Source: Phnomibacter ginsenosidimutans (GTDB taxonomy: Bacteria > Bacteroidota > Bacteroidia > Chitinophagales > Chitinophagaceae). From it: a DNA stretch of 64,000 bases. Below are positions 43,135-52,490 of the stretch, piece by piece. The translations under genes and the position numbers were made by a program. The notes beneath the pieces are model-generated. The model was not told the origin of the DNA, searched no databases, and saw only the letters and a list, made by a program, of their open reading frames with translations. Position 1 is the stretch's first letter, and each line of letters opens with the position of its first letter. The stretch is taken from positions 124,001-188,000 of the forward strand of contig NZ_CP046566.1 in NCBI RefSeq assembly GCF_009740285.1. Reading direction: 5' to 3'.

Positions 43135-43902
43135 TTACAAACCGCCAATGCTCAAACCAATGCTGTAGGGCATTACTTCAGGGCCGGCGCCTTCTTTAAA
43201 CAAACCGGTTACCTGATATGCACCGTACAGGCTGAATGCCCCGTAGCCTACCCGAATGGTACCTGCCAGGCGGGTACCATTGAAGAAGCTGCGTTCTTTG
43301 GTTTTTTGCGTGTATTTATTGCCGTAAATAGAATTGCCGGCACTGGATTGCAGGTTCTTGCCTTTGGTGTAAGCACTAATCATGGTACCTACTTTAGCGC
43401 CAATGGCTATTTTGAAACTCTTATTGGGGTTGGCCGGATTTTTTACCCAGCGCAGTTCTACAGGAGCTTCCACCCACACATTGGTGAGCTTGTATTTTTT
43501 GAAGTGATTGGTATCGGCCACATTGCGGAACGCTACTGATTTGGAGGTAGCAGTACTGGTGAGGCGGATGTCTGTTTTTTCGAAAAAGATATTGCTACTG
43601 CCCAGGCCGGCACCAATGGCTACGCTCCACTGGGGGTTGGTTTTAAAGGGCATGTCGTACATCACGTACATATTCAGGTGGCGACCCAAACCTGTAATGC
43701 GCAGGCTATCTGGCGCACCAGCCCAACTGTCGTAACCAAACTGAATCAGAAAATGGTCGTTGGCCCGGTTTTTCAGGTTCAGTTTGTTGTAATCGTATTT
43801 CGCTTTGGCCTGTTTGGCTTTTGCTAAAGAATCAACAGGAGTAGTTTGTGCCAGCACCGTTTGAGCACAAAACAACGAGATGAGAACGGTCAGAATCCGC
43901 AT
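43135..43902 (-). CDS. Outer-membrane beta-barrel protein (PorT-like)
   Basis: A 255-residue protein with a signal peptide (MRILTVLISLFCAQTVLAQ) and alternating hydrophobic strands typical of a small eight-to-ten-strand barrel: HFLIQFGYDSW, WSVAIGAGLGSSNIFF, VEAPVELRW and FSLYGAYQVTGLF, ending in a strand with a C-terminal hydrophobic residue. It is of the outer-membrane beta-barrel/PorT-like family common in Bacteroidota. Ligand unknown. It is a single gene with its own terminator. Confidence 0.75.
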   Translation of the reverse strand: MRILTVLISLFCAQTVLAQTTPVDSLAKAKQAKAKYDYNKLNLKNRANDHFLIQFGYDSWAGAPDSLRITGLGRHLNMYVMYDMPFKTNPQWSVAIGAGLGSSNIFFEKTDIRLTSTATSKSVAFRNVADTNHFKKYKLTNVWVEAPVELRWVKNPANPNKSFKIAIGAKVGTMISAYTKGKNLQSSAGNSIYGNKYTQKTKERSFFNGTRLAGTIRVGYGAFSLYGAYQVTGLFKEGAGPEVMPYSIGLSIGGL

Positions 43903-44060
43903 AATGATGATTAAAGTTGGCTAAGGTAGCAGGGGGCACCAAAACAATTAGTTAAAAGAAAAAGCCATTCCGATTGCCCGAAAGCTGCGCAAATATCTTC
44001 GGAAGCAGGCATTTATCCATCAACAATCTTTTGGTACGCTGCTGGTTATTGATACCCATA

Positions 44061-44098
44061 AAAAAAGCAGTTGCCCATTGGTGGTAGTCAACTGCTTT
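44061..44098 (-). terminator. Intrinsic terminator for the tRNA
   Basis: Perfect 10-bp stem AAAGCAGTTG/CAACTGCTTT (44064-44073 and 44089-44098) with a T run on the minus-strand 3' side. It starts 9 bp after the tRNA 3' end. Confidence 0.85.
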
Positions 44099-44106
44099 CT
44101 GTGGTG

Positions 44107-44180
44107 TGGACTCTGAGGGACTTGAACCCCCGACCCGCTGATTATGAGTCAGCCGCTCTAACCACCTGAGCTAAGAGTCC
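44107..44180 (-). tRNA. tRNA with CAU anticodon (Met elongator or Ile2)
   Basis: The minus strand gives a 74-nt cloverleaf: acceptor stem GGACTCT/AGAGTCC with A discriminator, D-arm TTAGCTCAGGTGGTTAGAGC, anticodon stem-loop GCTGA-CTCATAA-TCAGC, variable loop and T-arm with GTTCAAGTC. CCA is not encoded. The CAU anticodon serves elongator Met, or Ile AUA after lysidine modification; sequence alone does not settle it for me. Confidence 0.93.
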
Positions 44181-44522
44181 TGCAGTGTAGTCTTCTGCGG
44201 CGGCAAATGTAGGAGATTTAGGGAAAGCGACGTAGCAGATTCTGTATCATTTCGGGGTAAGAAGCAAGCTGCCGGAGATAGCGGCTGCTTTTTTGTTTTT
44301 TGAGGTGAATAGGCTTTGAAAGCCCCTCAGCTGGCTGCCATTTTACAGAGTGTTGGTCAATTCACCTATGAGGAAAAGAATGTTCCCGACTTTAAAGGCA
44401 TTGATAATCAACAATTTGAAATCATCCTTCACGTTGAGATTGGTCTCTCCAAGTCAAACCTGATATAAATCAGAAAATTTATTATCCCGTTTCCTGCTAT
44501 TTTTACGGCAACGATTGCGGGG
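44181..44522. other. Gap of about 340 bp before the PUL; nothing coding seen
   Basis: The tRNA promoter (minus strand) and the sigma-factor promoter (plus strand) should lie here. I see no confident box for either. The last 70 bp are AT-rich. Confidence 0.5.
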
Positions 44523-45107
44523 ATGTACGAGCATTTACACATTTCAGAATTACAGCATAAAATAGCTGCTTTTGAAGACCAACAGGCCTACAAGGAGCTC
44601 TTTGTGCGGCTGCAGCCCCGCTTATTGCAGTTTGCCTTGTCTATTTGCCACAGCCGCGAAGCTGCCGAAGAGGTTGTATCGGATGTGTTTGTACGGGTTT
44701 GGCTCAAGCGAAAAACGCTGGACCATATTCAAAACCTGAAACTGTATTTGTACATCGCTACCCGAAATGTGAGCCTCAATTACCTGCGCATTGAGAAAAA
44801 GCACCAAACCCTGCAAATGGATGATTTGCAGGTCGAAGTGGAAGCATTCAATGCCAATCCGCAACAGCTTCTCATCAATGCAGAACTGCGAAAGCAGCTG
44901 GCCAAAGTAGTGGCCGAACTGCCCACACAATGTAAAATCATCTTTAAGCTGGTAAAAGAGGACGGCCTCAAGCAAAAAGAAGTGGCGGAGCTGCTACACA
45001 TTCAACCCAAAACAGTTGAAAATCAACTGGCTATTGCTGTTCGCAAAATTGGACAAGCCTTACAGGCTGTGCTGCCAGCCCGTCAAAAAGTTCGCCAAAA
45101 GGCGTGA
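44523..45107 (+). CDS. RNA polymerase ECF-type sigma factor
   Basis: A 194-residue sigma-70 family ECF protein. Region 2 spans about 25-95 (LFVRLQPRLLQFALSICHSREAAEEVVSDVFVRVW), and region 4 about 125-180 (LPTQCKIIFKLVKEDGLKQKEVAELLHIQPKTVENQLAIAVRKI). It is followed 113 bp later by a FecR anti-sigma gene and then a SusC with an STN domain. That is the standard trans-envelope relay in Bacteroidota PULs: sugar at the receptor, FecR in the membrane, then sigma release. Confidence 0.93.
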   Translation: MYEHLHISELQHKIAAFEDQQAYKELFVRLQPRLLQFALSICHSREAAEEVVSDVFVRVWLKRKTLDHIQNLKLYLYIATRNVSLNYLRIEKKHQTLQMDDLQVEVEAFNANPQQLLINAELRKQLAKVVAELPTQCKIIFKLVKEDGLKQKEVAELLHIQPKTVENQLAIAVRKIGQALQAVLPARQKVRQKA

Positions 45108-45220
45108 TAAGCTGCTCTAAAGCGGCGGTTGCTGCTATACCACAAAAAAATCTTAAAAAATTTCAGTCCTGCTTTGGGGGAAAATGCCGGAAGCGTTGTC
45201 CTTATCGCACTGCTTGACCT

Positions 45221-46372
45221 ATGGAAAACCGTGCCTGGTTCCTTTTTACTAAAAAACTGACTGGCGAAGCCACTGATGCTGAGTCCAGGGAGCTGAACCA
45301 TTTACTCAGCGCCCAGCCCGAGTTGCATCAGGAGTTGCAAGCCCTTGAAGCATTATGGCAAGGTCAGTTACAGGCATCCGATTCAGCCGCTGCACAAACC
45401 GAAGCCGATTTTGACAAACTGGTGCTGAAAATGCAGCAGCAAGGCATCGATTTTTCAATACAAGAAACTGCTTCTCAAACCCAGACATCCACAACCGCCG
45501 CCAAGCTACGTTGGTTGAAAAAGCCGATTACATGGGTAAGTACTGCGGCAGCCGCTGCCGTGTTGGTTGCTGCCATGTGGTGGATGCCTGGCACCGAAGC
45601 CAAGCAAATGGAAGAACCTGCACTGGCCAAAGCCAATCAGGTGTCTACCCGCCCAGGCTCTCGCAGCAAAGTAGTGTTGCCCGATGGCACACAAGTATGG
45701 CTGAATGCAGATAGCAAACTGACCTATGGCAATGATTTCGGCGTATCGAGCCGCGATGTCACCCTGAGTGGCGAAGCCTATTTTGATGTAAAACCCAACA
45801 AAGAAGTGCCGTTTTACATCCATACTTCTAAGATCAATATTAAAGTAACCGGAACTGTGTTCAACGTGAGGGCTTACCCCAACGAAACCCGTTCGGAAAC
45901 CAGCCTGCTGCATGGCAAAGTGGAAGTGACCCTCAATAGCAGTCCCGATAAAACCTATTACCTCAAGCCCAGCGATAAACTGGTAGTAACAGATGACGGT
46001 GGTATCAACCAAACTTCGGCCGCTATGGCTGGTTCTGCTTTGCAAAAGCAAAACCGGGTAGCCACTGTGGTACAAATTCCGTTGATGCAAAAGCTGGTGG
46101 TAAAACCAGATGAACTTTTTCCAGTAGAAACGGCCTGGGTAAACAATACGCTGGCTTTCAACGATGAATCTTTTAGAGAAGTAGCCGATAAAATGGAACG
46201 CTGGTATGGTGTAGAAATCGTGTTTGCCCACCATGAGCTGGAGCAAATGCGCTTTACTGGCCGCTTCGAAAATGAAACAGTGGCGCAGGCATTGGAAGCC
46301 ATGCAATTGGCAACGCCTTTCCACTTTTCTATGAAAGGCAACAGCATTCTCATTTCAAAATCTACCAAATAA
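45221..46372 (+). CDS. FecR-family anti-sigma factor
   Basis: A 383-residue single-pass inner-membrane protein. A cytoplasmic N-terminal part (residues 1-95) would hold the sigma factor. One membrane segment (TWVSTAAAAAVLVAAMWW, about 102-120) follows. The periplasmic FecR domain has TRPGSRSKVVLPDGTQVWLNADS and LSGEAYFDVKPNKEVPFYI, and a C-terminal DUF4974-like/STN-like domain lies at about 310-383 (LAFNDESFREVADKMERWYG). It transduces the receptor signal to the sigma factor encoded just upstream. Confidence 0.94.
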   Translation: MENRAWFLFTKKLTGEATDAESRELNHLLSAQPELHQELQALEALWQGQLQASDSAAAQTEADFDKLVLKMQQQGIDFSIQETASQTQTSTTAAKLRWLKKPITWVSTAAAAAVLVAAMWWMPGTEAKQMEEPALAKANQVSTRPGSRSKVVLPDGTQVWLNADSKLTYGNDFGVSSRDVTLSGEAYFDVKPNKEVPFYIHTSKINIKVTGTVFNVRAYPNETRSETSLLHGKVEVTLNSSPDKTYYLKPSDKLVVTDDGGINQTSAAMAGSALQKQNRVATVVQIPLMQKLVVKPDELFPVETAWVNNTLAFNDESFREVADKMERWYGVEIVFAHHELEQMRFTGRFENETVAQALEAMQLATPFHFSMKGNSILISKSTK

Positions 46373-46551
46373 ACCGCTTGCTTATGACACCAATACCCAA
46401 CCCCAACGATAGCGGCTAACGCCGATGCAAAAAAGAAAGGGAGCAATGCGCCAACATTACCCCCTTCATCAAACAAGAAAGTTTCACCAGAGCTGGTTCC
46501 AGCCAAACAGAACAACGCTCTGTATTCGATAACCTCCCATTTAATTACAAC

Positions 46552-49500
46552 ATGAAAGTACACCAACAACTGCAAACAAAGGGCAGGCGATCCCTTTTGG
46601 CTAAATCGCTGCTTGCTATGAAAATGATTGTTGCTTTGATGCTGTTTGTCTGCATGCACGCCTATGCCGATGGTTTTGCGCAAAAACGCATCACCATCAA
46701 GCTTGAATCGGCCGAAATGAAGCAGGCACTTCAGCAAATTGAAAAGAAAAGTCAGTACCGCTTTCTGTACAACCAAACTGTACTGAACAAGACTGGTAAA
46801 ATTACCCTGAATGCCAACAATGAATTGCTGGTAAACGTGCTCAACCAACTGTTTGCCGGCACCGGCATCAGCTACAAAATGCTCGATGGAGAATTGATTG
46901 TACTCTCCAGCGAAGAGTTTGAAGCACCTGCTCCGCAAACCATTCGTGGTAAAATCACAGACGCCGATGGCAAGCCCATCCCCGGTGCATCTGTACTGGT
47001 AAAAGGTACCAAGAGTGGTACCGCTGCCGATGCAGAAGGTAACTTCTCAATTTCGGTAGAAGAAAAAGATGTACTGGTAATTTCTGCAGTAGGTTTTGCT
47101 ACTCAGGAAATTGCTGTAAATGGCCGCACCAATTTTTCGCTTAGCCTGGTGGCAGCAGCCAGCGGTCTCAACGAAGTAGTGGTAATTGGTTATGGTACCG
47201 CCAGCAAAAGAGACCTCACAGGTTCTATTGTAAAAATTGCCGGTAAAGATGTAGCCGATAAGCCCAACGTAAACCCCGTTGCTTCACTGCAAGGTAAAGT
47301 AGCTGGTTTGAGTGTGGTAAACTCTGGTACACCTGGTCAGGAACCCGATATCCGTATTCGTGGTACGGTTAGTATTGGTGGTATTAAGCCGCTGTATGTA
47401 GTAGATGGTATCTGGAACGATAACATCAACTTCCTCAACCCCAACGATATCGAGTCTATCGAAGTATTGAAAGATCCTTCTTCACTCGCCATCTTCGGTG
47501 CCCGTGGCGCTACTGGTGTTATCGCCATTACTACCAAAAAAGCCAAGGCTGGTCAAATCAACGTAAACTTCAACACTACGTTTGGTTTCAAAAAGTTGGT
47601 AGATAAAATTGACATGGTGGATGCTGCCGGTTTCAAACTGTTGTTTGACGAAGAGCAAGCCAACATTGGTGTGCCTGCCAACCAGCGTTTCAACTACGCA
47701 CCCTGGACTGGTAACACAGACTGGATTGATGTAATGACCCGCACCGCACAGTTTAGCACCAGCAACCTGAGCGTAAGCGCCAGCACCGACAAGAACAAGT
47801 TTTACATGGGCATTGGTTACACCATGGACCAAGGTATTGTAAAGCATGAGCAACTGTCGAAGATTATGTTCAACATCAACGACGAGTTTCGCCTGAATAA
47901 AAACCTGAAGTTGGGCTTCACCCTCAATGGTATCCGTCAGCGCAATCCTTACAGCGCCGCCAACGGTTTGCTGTATGATGCCCGCCGTGTATTGCCCATC
48001 ACCGAGCCTTACAATGCAGGATTGGGAGTGTATAGCGAACTGGCCATTCAGAATGCTCAGATCAGCAACCCGCTCATGAACCTCGAAAACAAGTGGGATA
48101 AAGAATTGCGCTACGAAAACCGTATGGTAGCCAGCGTATTCTTCGATTGGACTTTCCTGAAAAACTTCAACTGGAGAACTACCCTGTATGGCGACATGAG
48201 CGACCTGAGCAGCCGTGGTTACAACCCCATCATTTACACGTACAACCCCGAAATGGGTAACACCACTTTTGTGGACCGTAACAACCGCCTCACTTCTGTT
48301 TATCAGAACAGTGAAAACTGGAAGAAATTCCAGCAGGATCATATCCTCACTTTCAAGAAAAACTTTGGTGACCATGGCCTGACAGCAATGGGTGGTTTTA
48401 CTACTTATTACAATGAGTATCGTGGATTGTATGCCAATGCCAGCCAGGCTGCCAGCGGCGACCCCATTCCTAACGACAAGCGTTTCTGGTACATCAACAA
48501 TGGTTTTGTAGACCTCGCTTCTCGTCGTAGCTCTTCTGGCCAAACAGAACGTGCAACTGTATCTGGTCTCATCCGTTTGTTGTACAACTATCAGGGCAAA
48601 TACATGCTGAATGCTTCTTTCCGTAAAGATGGTAGCTCTGCATGGCGCCCCGAAAACGATCAGTGGCAAGACTTCTACAGCGTAGGTGCTGCCTGGGATA
48701 TCAGCAAGGAGAAGTTTTTTGAAAAACAAAACATCTTCGATTACATGAAGCTGAAAGCCAGCTGGGGTGTATTGGGTGTGCAGAACACGTATGGTTTTGA
48801 CTACCCTGCTTACCCTGCACTGCAAACCGGCAACACCGCTGTGTTTGGCGATCTGATTGCTCCTGCCTATTCTTTGGCTTACAACGTAGATCCTAACCTT
48901 CGTTGGGAAAGCGTGGATGCAAAAGAAGTAGGTCTCGAATTCAACATGCTGAAAAACCGCTTGCATGTTGAAGCCGCTTACTACGACAAAACCACCAACG
49001 ACCTGCTGAGCCTGGTACCAGATGGTAACAACCGTCAGCGCCTGAGCAACATTGGTACACTGAGCAACAAGGGTTTTGAATTTGTGGCCAGCTATAACCA
49101 TACTTTCAGCAAAGATTTCACCCTGAGTGTAAGTGGTAACCTTACCACCTTTAGCAACAAAATGGGCGACATTGCATTTAAACTTGCTGCCAGCGAAGAA
49201 CGCCCCAACCAAACTGAAGTGGGCTTCCCCATTGGATATTTCTATGGTTATGTAGTAGAAGGTTTGTACCAGAGCTACGCCGACAAACTGGGTTCGCCTA
49301 CAGTAGTTGGTTATGAGTACGGCCCCGGCGACTTTAAATACAAAGACGTAAACGGAGATGGTAAAATTGACGCCACAGACCGTACCATGATTGGTAACCC
49401 CACACCAGACTTTATGTATGGTGCTTCTATCAATCTCAACTACAAAGGCTTTGATTTTAACGTAGACCTGAACGGTGTGTACGGCAACGAAATCTACCGC

Positions 49501-49890
49501 TACTGGGGTAGCTCAGAACTGCCATTTACTACCTTCAACTATCCTGCATTTAAAATGAACCGCTGGCATGGCGAAGGCACCAGCAACTGGGATCCTGCTT
49601 TGGGTGCCAACCGTGCCATCAACCGCCTGCCAAGCACGTATGGTATTGAAGATGGTAGCTACCTGCGTTTGCGCAATATTCAGATTGGTTACAACTTTAG
49701 CCCTGCAATGCTGGCCAAAGCCAAAATCAAATCGTTCCGTGTATTTGTAAATGCGCAGAACCTTAAAACCTGGAAGCGCAATTCTGGTTATACACCTGAA
49801 TACGGTGGTTCACCCACTTCATTTGGTATTGACAACGGTAACAGCCCAATGCCAATGGTAGTAACCGGTGGTATCAACGTAAACTTTTAA
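46552..49890 (+). CDS. SusC-like TonB-dependent receptor with STN domain
   Basis: An 1112-residue glycan importer. A signal sequence is followed by an STN (secretin/TonB N-terminal) signalling domain at about 48-120 (ITIKLESAEMKQALQQIEKKSQYRFLY), a carboxypeptidase-D-like regulatory domain (IRGKITDADGKPIPGASVLVKGT), the SusC-type plug phrase IGYGTASKRDLTGS with LYVVDGIWNDNINFLNPNDIESIEVLKDPSSLAIFGARGATGVI, then a long barrel. The STN domain marks it as a transducer, matching the adjacent FecR/sigma genes. It pairs with SusD 22 bp downstream. Confidence 0.96.
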   Translation: MKVHQQLQTKGRRSLLAKSLLAMKMIVALMLFVCMHAYADGFAQKRITIKLESAEMKQALQQIEKKSQYRFLYNQTVLNKTGKITLNANNELLVNVLNQLFAGTGISYKMLDGELIVLSSEEFEAPAPQTIRGKITDADGKPIPGASVLVKGTKSGTAADAEGNFSISVEEKDVLVISAVGFATQEIAVNGRTNFSLSLVAAASGLNEVVVIGYGTASKRDLTGSIVKIAGKDVADKPNVNPVASLQGKVAGLSVVNSGTPGQEPDIRIRGTVSIGGIKPLYVVDGIWNDNINFLNPNDIESIEVLKDPSSLAIFGARGATGVIAITTKKAKAGQINVNFNTTFGFKKLVDKIDMVDAAGFKLLFDEEQANIGVPANQRFNYAPWTGNTDWIDVMTRTAQFSTSNLSVSASTDKNKFYMGIGYTMDQGIVKHEQLSKIMFNINDEFRLNKNLKLGFTLNGIRQRNPYSAANGLLYDARRVLPITEPYNAGLGVYSELAIQNAQISNPLMNLENKWDKELRYENRMVASVFFDWTFLKNFNWRTTLYGDMSDLSSRGYNPIIYTYNPEMGNTTFVDRNNRLTSVYQNSENWKKFQQDHILTFKKNFGDHGLTAMGGFTTYYNEYRGLYANASQAASGDPIPNDKRFWYINNGFVDLASRRSSSGQTERATVSGLIRLLYNYQGKYMLNASFRKDGSSAWRPENDQWQDFYSVGAAWDISKEKFFEKQNIFDYMKLKASWGVLGVQNTYGFDYPAYPALQTGNTAVFGDLIAPAYSLAYNVDPNLRWESVDAKEVGLEFNMLKNRLHVEAAYYDKTTNDLLSLVPDGNNRQRLSNIGTLSNKGFEFVASYNHTFSKDFTLSVSGNLTTFSNKMGDIAFKLAASEERPNQTEVGFPIGYFYGYVVEGLYQSYADKLGSPTVVGYEYGPGDFKYKDVNGDGKIDATDRTMIGNPTPDFMYGASINLNYKGFDFNVDLNGVYGNEIYRYWGSSELPFTTFNYPAFKMNRWHGEGTSNWDPALGANRAINRLPSTYGIEDGSYLRLRNIQIGYNFSPAMLAKAKIKSFRVFVNAQNLKTWKRNSGYTPEYGGSPTSFGIDNGNSPMPMVVTGGINVNF

Positions 49891-49912
49891 ATAAGTCAAT
49901 AAAACACAGCAT

Positions 49913-51430
49913 ATGAAACAAAGAATTCAAAAGGGGAGCTACCTGGTTGTAGTGCTTGCTATGGGTTTATTGCTGGGTGCTTGCAACAAGTTCCTGGATC
50001 GCAAGCCTCTCTCGGCCACACTAGAAGACCTCAATCAAGGTGGCCTCGAAGGCCAGATTTATGGCCTCTACGGAGCCATCCGCAATGGTGATATTGCCGG
50101 GCAAGGTTTTGGCGGCATTCCCTGGCTGGGCATACAAAACTTTCGTAGCGATGATAGCGAAAAAGGAAGTAGCGCATCAGATGGTGCCGACTGGGGTGTG
50201 ATTTACGATCAGTTTCAGTACGTAAAAGACCATTGGAGTAATACTGTTTATTGGGATCATCACTATACGCTGATTGGTGCTGCCAACACGGCATTGCAAA
50301 TTGCCGACTCTTTGCAGCTCAATGATCCTGCATCGCAAATTAACCGTGCCGAAGCCCGTTTCTTCCGTGCATTCGCCTATTTCGATCTGGTTCGCACATT
50401 TGGTGAAGTACCAAAAATCGACTTCCGGGTGTACAGTGCCACAGATGCACAACGCCCCAAAGCACCGATTGCAGAAATCTATGCGTTGATTGATGCCGAC
50501 CTGCAATTTGCCGCAGCCAATTTGCCACTCAACTGGAAGAATGCCGCAGGTTCAAGCCGCTTTCCTGGCCGCCTTACAAAAGGTGCTGCACAAGCTCTGC
50601 ATGCCAAAACTTATTTGGCCCGCAGCAACTGGGCACAAGGTTTAACCCTGGCACAGGCAGTGATCAACTCTGGCGAGTATGCACTCACCAGCAGCTTTGC
50701 CGGTATCTGGACAACCGCCGGTGAAAACAACAGCGAATCAATCTTCGAAATTCAGGCCAGCATTGGTGCCAACAACGCCGATAACTACTCAGCACCAAAC
50801 GCTGTACACCAAGGTGTACGTGGTAGTGGCGACTGGGATTTAGGTTGGGGTTGGAACACACCAACTCAAGAACTGGTGGATGCCTTCGAAACAGGTGATC
50901 CCCGCAAAAATGCAACCATCCTCTTCAGCGGTCAGCCAGATGGCTTGTATGGAAAAGTATTGCCCGATTTCCCCACCATTCCTCGTAAGTACTGGAACAA
51001 GAAAGTATATCCGGAACCAAGCCAGCAAACATTTACCGGCAACCGTCAGGGTGGTTGGATTAACCAGCGTGTATTGCGCTTTGCCGATGTATTGCTGTTG
51101 GCTGCAGAAGCTGCCAACGAAACAGGCAATGGCGCTTTGGCTGAAACCTATCTGGAAAGAGTACGTTCACGGGCCCGTGCCGGCGACAACGCTATTCTGC
51201 CAAAAGTGGTATTCCAAAGTCAGGCTCAAATGCGCAACGCTATCCGTCAGGAACGCCGTGTAGAATTGGCACTCGAAGGCGACCGCTTCTTCGACCTGGT
51301 TCGTTGGGGCATTGCTACCAACGTGTTGGGCTCAGCTGGTTATACCAACAAGCACCGCTTCTATCCAATTCCTCAGCAAGCAATTGACAACAGCGGCGGC
51401 AAACTCGTCCAGAATCCTGAATGGCAATAA
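49913..51430 (+). CDS. RagB/SusD family surface glycan-binding lipoprotein
   Basis: A 505-residue lipoprotein with lipobox LLLGAC (Cys24). TPR-like helical parts typical of SusD: INRAEARFFRAFAYFDLVRTFGEVP and the C-terminal RQERRVELALEGDRFFDLVRWG. It forms the lid over SusC and binds the target glycan on the cell surface. It follows SusC by 22 bp and is plainly in the same operon. Confidence 0.96.
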   Translation: MKQRIQKGSYLVVVLAMGLLLGACNKFLDRKPLSATLEDLNQGGLEGQIYGLYGAIRNGDIAGQGFGGIPWLGIQNFRSDDSEKGSSASDGADWGVIYDQFQYVKDHWSNTVYWDHHYTLIGAANTALQIADSLQLNDPASQINRAEARFFRAFAYFDLVRTFGEVPKIDFRVYSATDAQRPKAPIAEIYALIDADLQFAAANLPLNWKNAAGSSRFPGRLTKGAAQALHAKTYLARSNWAQGLTLAQAVINSGEYALTSSFAGIWTTAGENNSESIFEIQASIGANNADNYSAPNAVHQGVRGSGDWDLGWGWNTPTQELVDAFETGDPRKNATILFSGQPDGLYGKVLPDFPTIPRKYWNKKVYPEPSQQTFTGNRQGGWINQRVLRFADVLLLAAEAANETGNGALAETYLERVRSRARAGDNAILPKVVFQSQAQMRNAIRQERRVELALEGDRFFDLVRWGIATNVLGSAGYTNKHRFYPIPQQAIDNSGGKLVQNPEWQ

Positions 51431-51516
51431 GCAACTGATAGGATAAGTAGCGGTTGCTGCAATCTGCAACCGTTACTTCTTCCACTTTTCTTGAATGCTC
51501 ACAAAAAATTGAACCA

Positions 51517-52386
51517 ATGAAAATGAATAAACTCACAGCCGGATTGCTTACCGCTTCTGTATCGTTGCTGGTATTGGCCGGTTGTCAAAAAATGGATCGT
51601 CCTGCGTTGGGCGATTATCCAAAGGATAGCAATACACCCGGCGGACCACTGAAGTTCTATGCCGCTTTTGATGGTACCACCAGCAATTCTTTAATGAATG
51701 CTGTAGATAGCATCAAAGCAAGTTTTGCTTCTGAAAATCCACTCAATTCCACTGATGGTGTAAGTGGTAAGGCTTTACAGGGAGCTAACCGAAAGTTTGT
51801 AAAATATGCTAAGCCAAATGATTGGGCTACCACAGCACAGAGCTTTACCATTTCTATTTGGTTTAAAAAAGATGGCCAAACCCAAAACAATAAGGGTACC
51901 AACGGACCTGAGTATTTAATGAGCCTTAAGCAAACCAATGTCAATAATGCAAACCACTGGAGTGGTGCCACATTGTTGTTCTTCTTAGAGGGTAATAATA
52001 CTGCCTGTGCAGTTAAAACTATGTTTGTAGATAAAAGCAACGGGGATTCTTGGAGCACTTGGGAAGGAGGAAATACCATTCCAGGTTTGTGCGATAATAA
52101 ATGGCATCATCTGGCCTTGGTATACAATCATACCAACAGTCAGGCTGTTTTGTATGTTGACGGCGTAGCCAATCCGAATATCCGTGGTTGGTCGGGTCAT
52201 GGCCCTATTAATTTCGACAATAACCGTATTGCTGAAATGCGTGTTGGTGCTGGCCCAGGTGCTGCTACTGAAGAAAATGACGACTGGTTGTCATCAACTT
52301 TCAAAGGTGGTATAGACCAGTTCCGCTTGTATGGTACTGCACTTACTGCTGCTGAAATATCAGCACTTTATACCGGCAAAAAGTAA
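51517..52386 (+). CDS. LamG/concanavalin-like surface lipoprotein of the PUL
   Basis: A 289-residue lipoprotein (lipobox VLAGC, Cys near 23) with a LamG/laminin-G-like concanavalin jelly-roll: QSFTISIWFKKDG, NKWHHLALVYNHTNSQAVLYVDGV, and the closing GGIDQFRLYGTALTAAEISALY. By position after SusD it is probably the surface glycan-binding protein of the locus, non-catalytic. ATG 51517 gives the signal peptide at the N-terminus. Confidence 0.85.
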   Translation: MKMNKLTAGLLTASVSLLVLAGCQKMDRPALGDYPKDSNTPGGPLKFYAAFDGTTSNSLMNAVDSIKASFASENPLNSTDGVSGKALQGANRKFVKYAKPNDWATTAQSFTISIWFKKDGQTQNNKGTNGPEYLMSLKQTNVNNANHWSGATLLFFLEGNNTACAVKTMFVDKSNGDSWSTWEGGNTIPGLCDNKWHHLALVYNHTNSQAVLYVDGVANPNIRGWSGHGPINFDNNRIAEMRVGAGPGAATEENDDWLSSTFKGGIDQFRLYGTALTAAEISALYTGKK

Positions 52387-52424
52387 CTACTCCACCTTCT
52401 TTTTATAAGCAGTTAGTTTTGGTA

Positions 52425-52458
52425 AAAGGGCTGATACAGCAATGTACAGCCCTTTTTT
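52425..52458 (+). terminator. Intrinsic terminator after the LamG gene
   Basis: AAAGGGCTG (52425-52433) pairs with CAGCCCTTT (52447-52455) across a 13-nt loop, followed by more T. It would divide the sigma-to-LamG part of the locus from the FG-GAP and enzyme genes, unless it is a partial (attenuating) terminator. Confidence 0.75.
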
Positions 52459-52490
52459 CTCTCTTTCCTTCAGGCTTTTATTCCTTTTGC

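Noticed and set aside
47482-49212. 576-codon open frame opposite the SusC gene
   Set aside because: Antisense to an intact, well-recognised receptor; Cys/His/Val-rich composition typical of a shadow frame.
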